Positions 54,265-57,997 of a DNA stretch of 57,997 nt are shown here, piece by piece; position 1 is the first letter of the stretch, and each line of letters opens with the position of its first letter. The position numbers and the translations under genes are program-made. Source of the stretch: a virus; IMG/VR virus record IMGVR_UViG_3300020733_000018, positions 1 to 57,997 of that record. One strand, written 5' to 3'. Under the pieces are notes generated by a model. That model did no database searches and was not told the DNA's origin. It was given only the letters and a program-made list of their open reading frames with translations.

Positions 54265-55882
54265 TATTGAAGTATTATATGGTGTATGTGTTTTTAATGA
54301 TGATCCTGATAATTCAGAAAGGATCCGTTTTTATGATGTTTCTTTATTAGAAAATGCAACAAGAACAGTTAAAGATATTGAAGCTATAATAGGTACTAAT
54401 GATAATACTAATACCTATTTACCGTGGAGATATTCCACAGGAAACAAAAAAACAGATCCATATCTGTCAGAACCCTTTTTACCAAAATTTTTCAATATTG
54501 TACCAAATCCTGGCCAATTAGTTAAACTAATCAAATACAATACACAACCTGAAAAATATGAATATGTTGGACCTATCACAACGGATATAATACAATCAAA
54601 GCAAGGTTATTACATGGGACTTCAAAAGTCCAGACCAAATAATAATGGCGCATCTGGTATTGTTCCAGACCCTTCTAAATTTACAATAAACGGTAAAGAT
54701 AATGAACAAATTATACTTGGTGGTAATAGTATAATACAAAGATTAGATTATTTTACATCACAAAAACAAAAAAAAGATAATTATCCTTTTATACAATTTG
54801 TTGAATTTCCTTCAAAATCAACTATTGATACTGTAACAAGTACACAAGTAAAAGAAATAGATTTTAGTATAGATTTTGTCGTTTCGGTAAAATTTGACTA
54901 TAAACAAGCAACTTCAGCTGATGATAAAAATCTAACTTGTTATATACAAATTTATGACTCAAAAAAAATTATTAATCCAAACGGTTTGTCTGGACTAAAA
55001 AAATCTATGGTTACCTTCACGGATGGTTTTAGATCTACATTAAATAATCCAGTCATAACTTTTACAATAACAACTAAATCTGCTAATAAATTAATCGAAA
55101 CATTTACTGATGTTTTAACATCAATGAAAAATCAGTTAATATACAAGTACCCTTCAAACTATAACATCGAAGATTTTACCTATACTGATAGCACTCAAAA
55201 TATTAACATTGTTAATCAATTTGGATTTTTACCCAATGATGGTGGTGCGTTACCAGAAACACCTAATACCATAGTAAATAATAATTTTGTTGTTATAGGT
55301 GATATTACCCAAGTAGCTTTTACAACATTGAGTCAAGCCACATTAAGCTCAACATACGGTGTTAAGAATATTTCTGACGATCCTGAATTTCTCACTATAG
55401 CAAATTTTGTATCTCAAAGAACTTATGAAAATTTTGTAACCAAATTACAAAATACGTCTAAAGTTGAAACAACAACATCAGATACTAATAGTTTTCAAAA
55501 CACAACCGATAGTGTACATATACAACATGTAGATAAAATATTACTTTATTCTACAGAGAATGATATACCACTTGTGGAAAAAACAGCGTCAGTAGACGGC
55601 ACAACACAACAAAAAATTGCTGAAATATTCAAAAATTCTGGCTCACAAGAAGAAAGATTCAAATTAGCATCCCCAGCAGTTCGAGGTGACAAATTATTAA
55701 ATATTTTAATACGTCTAATTGGTTTATTATTAAATCATGGTCACGTTGCTGGTGTTAATGTATCCGATTCTTTAGATGAAACATCAAGGCAAGAATTGGC
55801 AAGCATAATACAAGACCTACAAAAAGATTTACAGGACGATAAAAATAGTGTAACTCTTAACCATTATATACGATTAAATTAA
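54257..55882 (+). CDS. virion protein with gp5-type OB-fold start (541 aa)
   Basis: The first 110 residues look like an OB fold of baseplate spike proteins: EVLYGVCVFNDDPDNSERIRFYD, then LPWRYST, and PNPGQLVKLIKYN, which corresponds to the 'P..GD.V.V' strand of T4 gp5. The rest is beta-rich without a lysozyme domain, ending with an alpha-helical tail (SLDETSRQELASIIQDLQKDLQDDK). A baseplate hub/spike or wedge protein is likely; which one is not clear. Confidence 0.5.
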   Translation: MANIEVLYGVCVFNDDPDNSERIRFYDVSLLENATRTVKDIEAIIGTNDNTNTYLPWRYSTGNKKTDPYLSEPFLPKFFNIVPNPGQLVKLIKYNTQPEKYEYVGPITTDIIQSKQGYYMGLQKSRPNNNGASGIVPDPSKFTINGKDNEQIILGGNSIIQRLDYFTSQKQKKDNYPFIQFVEFPSKSTIDTVTSTQVKEIDFSIDFVVSVKFDYKQATSADDKNLTCYIQIYDSKKIINPNGLSGLKKSMVTFTDGFRSTLNNPVITFTITTKSANKLIETFTDVLTSMKNQLIYKYPSNYNIEDFTYTDSTQNINIVNQFGFLPNDGGALPETPNTIVNNNFVVIGDITQVAFTTLSQATLSSTYGVKNISDDPEFLTIANFVSQRTYENFVTKLQNTSKVETTTSDTNSFQNTTDSVHIQHVDKILLYSTENDIPLVEKTASVDGTTQQKIAEIFKNSGSQEERFKLASPAVRGDKLLNILIRLIGLLLNHGHVAGVNVSDSLDETSRQELASIIQDLQKDLQDDKNSVTLNHYIRLN

Positions 55883-55895
55883 ACTATTTATCAAT

Positions 55896-57287
55896 ATGGG
55901 TATTTATAGAACATATTTTGATAAAAATAATACGATTGTTAAGAATAGTTATGTAAACACGGCTAAAAACCCTGTTTCAGAACTATATTGCGGCGCAAAT
56001 ATTAGTCGATTTCTTTTCTTTTGTAATTTTTCTGAGCTATCGAGCATGGTTGCCGATAAGAGTGTAATTTTAGATAGTAACACAAGACATATATTAAAAA
56101 TTAAAAATACATCTGATTTTGATGTAAAAGATTATCTCAATATTGATAATAATCTTGCTATTGGTGATGGTGAAAGAGCAACATCAATAGATCTGGAGCT
56201 CAGACCAATGACACAATTTTGGGATGAGGGTACAGGTTATGATTTTAATCCAGTATTACTTCTGGGTGATCAAAGTTTTAAATCCGAAGCATCTAATTGG
56301 TACCAAGCGACAATAAATAATCGCTTTCATGTTAGTGGTGCAACAGACACCAACATGGTTATTGGTACACAACATATGGATAACGGAGATGAAAATATTG
56401 AGATAGATATTACTAATTATATTAATGCTATTTTGACAACTGGTGTTACGGTTACAACATATACAGGAGTTTCACACAACTACCAAGGTTTTTGTTTGAA
56501 ATATACAGATCAAACCGAAAATGCTATGACTGGTATTACAAGAACCCTCGGTTTATATACAAAATATACCCAAACATTTTTCGAACCTTTTATAGAAACT
56601 TATTACGATGATTTGATAAAAGATGATCGTGTAAATTTTTACCCAAATAAGGATAATAATTTATTTTTATATGTTAATGTTAGAGGTAATGCGACTAATT
56701 TAGATAGTTTACCTACATGTACCATAAGTGGTATCACATATACGGTACAACAAAAGAATAAAGGTGTATATTTTGTAACGGTACCAGCTGCAACAAGCAA
56801 TATGTTCGATACTTATACCCAATATAACGATATTTGGTCTGGTTTGGTTGTAAATGGTGTTAGTTTACCAAACGTTTCACTTAAATTTATACCGCTGGAT
56901 AATTCAAGTTATTATCAGATAGGTTCAAACACTTCAGAACCAGTTAAATATGCGGTTTCATTGAGTGGAATTAAATTTGGGGAAGTTCTTGACCAAGGAA
57001 ATATTAGAAGAGTTAATGTATTATTGAGAAAGCCATATACCTTAAATGATTACGACTTTGTTGATAACGTATTCTATAGATTATATGTAAAACAAGGTAA
57101 TAATTTGGTAGAAGTATTAGATTGGCAAGAAATAGGTAAGTCTTATGATAGCCATTTTTTTAATATTAATACAACTTGGATGATACCACAAACTTATTAT
57201 ATTGACATCAAAACTGTTATAGCTGGCGAAGTGAATATTTATAATGAGGAATTAAAATTCACAGTTAACAGTAAAATTTTTAATTAA
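55896..57287 (+). CDS. virion structural protein, beta-rich (463 aa)
   Basis: A 463-residue protein with regular beta-strand pattern, e.g. SIDLELRPMTQFWDEGTGYD, YQGFCLKYTDQ, LFLYVNVRGNATNLD and LPNVSLKFIPLDNSSYYQIG, and no catalytic motif. It resembles tail or neck decoration proteins in composition only. ATG follows the previous stop by 13 bases. A TATTTATC (55885-55892) sits only 3 bases before the ATG. Confidence 0.6.
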   Translation: MGIYRTYFDKNNTIVKNSYVNTAKNPVSELYCGANISRFLFFCNFSELSSMVADKSVILDSNTRHILKIKNTSDFDVKDYLNIDNNLAIGDGERATSIDLELRPMTQFWDEGTGYDFNPVLLLGDQSFKSEASNWYQATINNRFHVSGATDTNMVIGTQHMDNGDENIEIDITNYINAILTTGVTVTTYTGVSHNYQGFCLKYTDQTENAMTGITRTLGLYTKYTQTFFEPFIETYYDDLIKDDRVNFYPNKDNNLFLYVNVRGNATNLDSLPTCTISGITYTVQQKNKGVYFVTVPAATSNMFDTYTQYNDIWSGLVVNGVSLPNVSLKFIPLDNSSYYQIGSNTSEPVKYAVSLSGIKFGEVLDQGNIRRVNVLLRKPYTLNDYDFVDNVFYRLYVKQGNNLVEVLDWQEIGKSYDSHFFNINTTWMIPQTYYIDIKTVIAGEVNIYNEELKFTVNSKIFN

Positions 57288-57289
57288 TT

Positions 57290-57685
57290 ATGTATTTAGT
57301 TTATATCAACCCATTAGGTAGAAATTACAAAGGTGAATTTATATATGAATTTATTTTTAGTGACTCAAAAGAAATAGAACTTGGTGAAGATTGGATGGTT
57401 AATCCAGCATCAAGTGGTCAACTTACACCACCACCAATTTCTGAAATAAAAAATGTTGAGGTATTACAAAACGAAAATATCGAATTAGAATTAGTTATAT
57501 ATTCAGATAATTTTTCTATGCTTGAGGCTGTTGAAAATATCATAGCTTTGGGTTGGGAAAAAGAAACACCTGATAATGACACCAGATTAGTGTTTCATTT
57601 TGGAGAGGAACAAAGAAGTGTTATAGATAAACTATACGAAAGAGATATAGCCTTCAACAATAAAAAAACAGTAAAAACAACATAA
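57290..57685 (+). CDS. unknown phage protein (131 aa)
   Basis: N-terminal aromatic strand segment (YLVYINPLGRNYKGEFIYEFIFSDS) with GEDWMVNPASSGQLTPPP in the middle and an acidic C-terminal part (LELVIYSDNFSMLEAVENIIALGWEKE). Conserved-looking but of unknown function. It lies two bases after the previous stop, within the structural block. Confidence 0.6.
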   Translation: MYLVYINPLGRNYKGEFIYEFIFSDSKEIELGEDWMVNPASSGQLTPPPISEIKNVEVLQNENIELELVIYSDNFSMLEAVENIIALGWEKETPDNDTRLVFHFGEEQRSVIDKLYERDIAFNNKKTVKTT

Positions 57686-57687
57686 TC

Positions 57688-57997
57688 ATGACAAAACAAG
57701 AAATATTAAAAGAGCTTCAATCAAAACAACCAGTTTTAAATTTGAATGCGGTAAATAAACAAAATTTGCCAAAAATAACTCAGAGTCTACAAAAAGTTAT
57801 TCAAGCTCAAGACAATTTAAATAAACAGAACCAAACATTAGTACAGACAGCATCTGGTATGAAAGGGCAACAATCACAACAGACTTCTGGCGCACCAATA
57901 TCAGAGGATGATGAAAATACAGGTTCACCGTACCCTGGTACCGTTGACGGTACAGGTGAAAGTCATGCCTATGAACCTAAAGGTGTTCCTGAAGCTG
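57688..57997 (+). CDS. partial protein, polar and flexible (truncated by window end)
   Basis: From the ATG at 57688 the frame is open to the window end (103 codons). It begins MTKQEILKELQSKQPVLNLN, becomes Gln/Asn-rich, then acidic (SEDDENTGSPYPGTV). Low complexity suggests a scaffold, adapter or disordered structural protein; no family recognised. Confidence 0.5.
   Translation, partial: MTKQEILKELQSKQPVLNLNAVNKQNLPKITQSLQKVIQAQDNLNKQNQTLVQTASGMKGQQSQQTSGAPISEDDENTGSPYPGTVDGTGESHAYEPKGVPEA

Noticed and set aside
1-57997. Alternative genetic code (as in some large gut phages)
   Set aside because: TAA, TAG and TGA all end genes at expected places (for example TAG at 28511-28513, TGA at 24527-24529), and no conserved gene is broken by in-frame stops.
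1-57997. tRNA genes and CRISPR arrays
   Set aside because: No cloverleaf-like sequences with conserved T-loop bases or regularly spaced repeats were seen; gaps between genes are nearly all under 150 bases.

Overview
This window is a piece of a large, AT-rich genome of a tailed phage with a contractile tail (myovirus; probably a jumbo phage judging from gene sizes). The evidence is a T4-like set of tail and neck genes (sheath, tube, gp26-like tail chaperone, tape measure, gp53-like wedge, gp13/gp14/gp15-like neck proteins), a family B DNA polymerase, a T4 gp55-like late sigma factor, dUTPase and PhoH. Stops TAA, TAG and TGA are all used as stops, so the code is standard. The likely host is a member of the Bacteroidota: two promoters match the TTTG-N20-TAnnTTTG pattern of that phylum (one with TTTC at -33), and most start codons are preceded by A/T-rich sequence with no Shine-Dalgarno motif. 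No tRNA, rRNA, CRISPR array or insertion sequence was seen, and no gene-free stretch exceeds about 265 bases.

Layout. Positions 1-25070 read mostly leftward and hold the tail and baseplate: three very large baseplate-type proteins (one runs off the left edge), a gp53-like wedge protein, tape measure, tail chaperone with a probable frameshifted extension, tube, sheath, and gp15- and gp14-like connector proteins. Three free-standing endonuclease-type genes (MUG113-type GIY-YIG, Vsr-like, GIY-YIG/NUMOD) sit between these tail genes. From 25129 onward nearly everything reads rightward: a SNF2-type helicase split by a 368-residue intein, a GP88-like gene (the only leftward one here), a gp13-like neck protein, two virion-type proteins, DNA polymerase with an extra domain inserted in its exonuclease region, a run of small unknown genes closed by a strong terminator at 39480-39509, then a mixed block (39562-50988) of glycosyltransferases, sialic-acid-type sugar genes (NeuA- and NeuB-like), HD and HAD enzymes, dUTPase and PhoH. 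The right end (50981-57997) has the late sigma factor and a new series of structural proteins.

How it fits together. An 8-base motif TATTTATA (or one mismatch) lies upstream of many structural transcription units on both strands; with the gp55-like sigma factor it suggests a phage late-promoter system. The DNA polymerase and the helicase operon instead carry host-type promoters, as expected of early or middle genes. Hairpins with T-runs end the tail chaperone unit, the tube unit and the 39478 unit. The most notable items are a class 3-type intein (W-C-T residues, Met as first residue) in the P-loop of the helicase; a T9 slip site joining the tail chaperone to a second frame by a -2 or +1 shift; a phage-borne nonulosonate (sialic-acid-like) activation and glycosyltransfer set; a DNA polymerase with a foreign domain between Exo II and Exo III; and a GGACC/GGTCC palindrome cluster just after the sheath gene.
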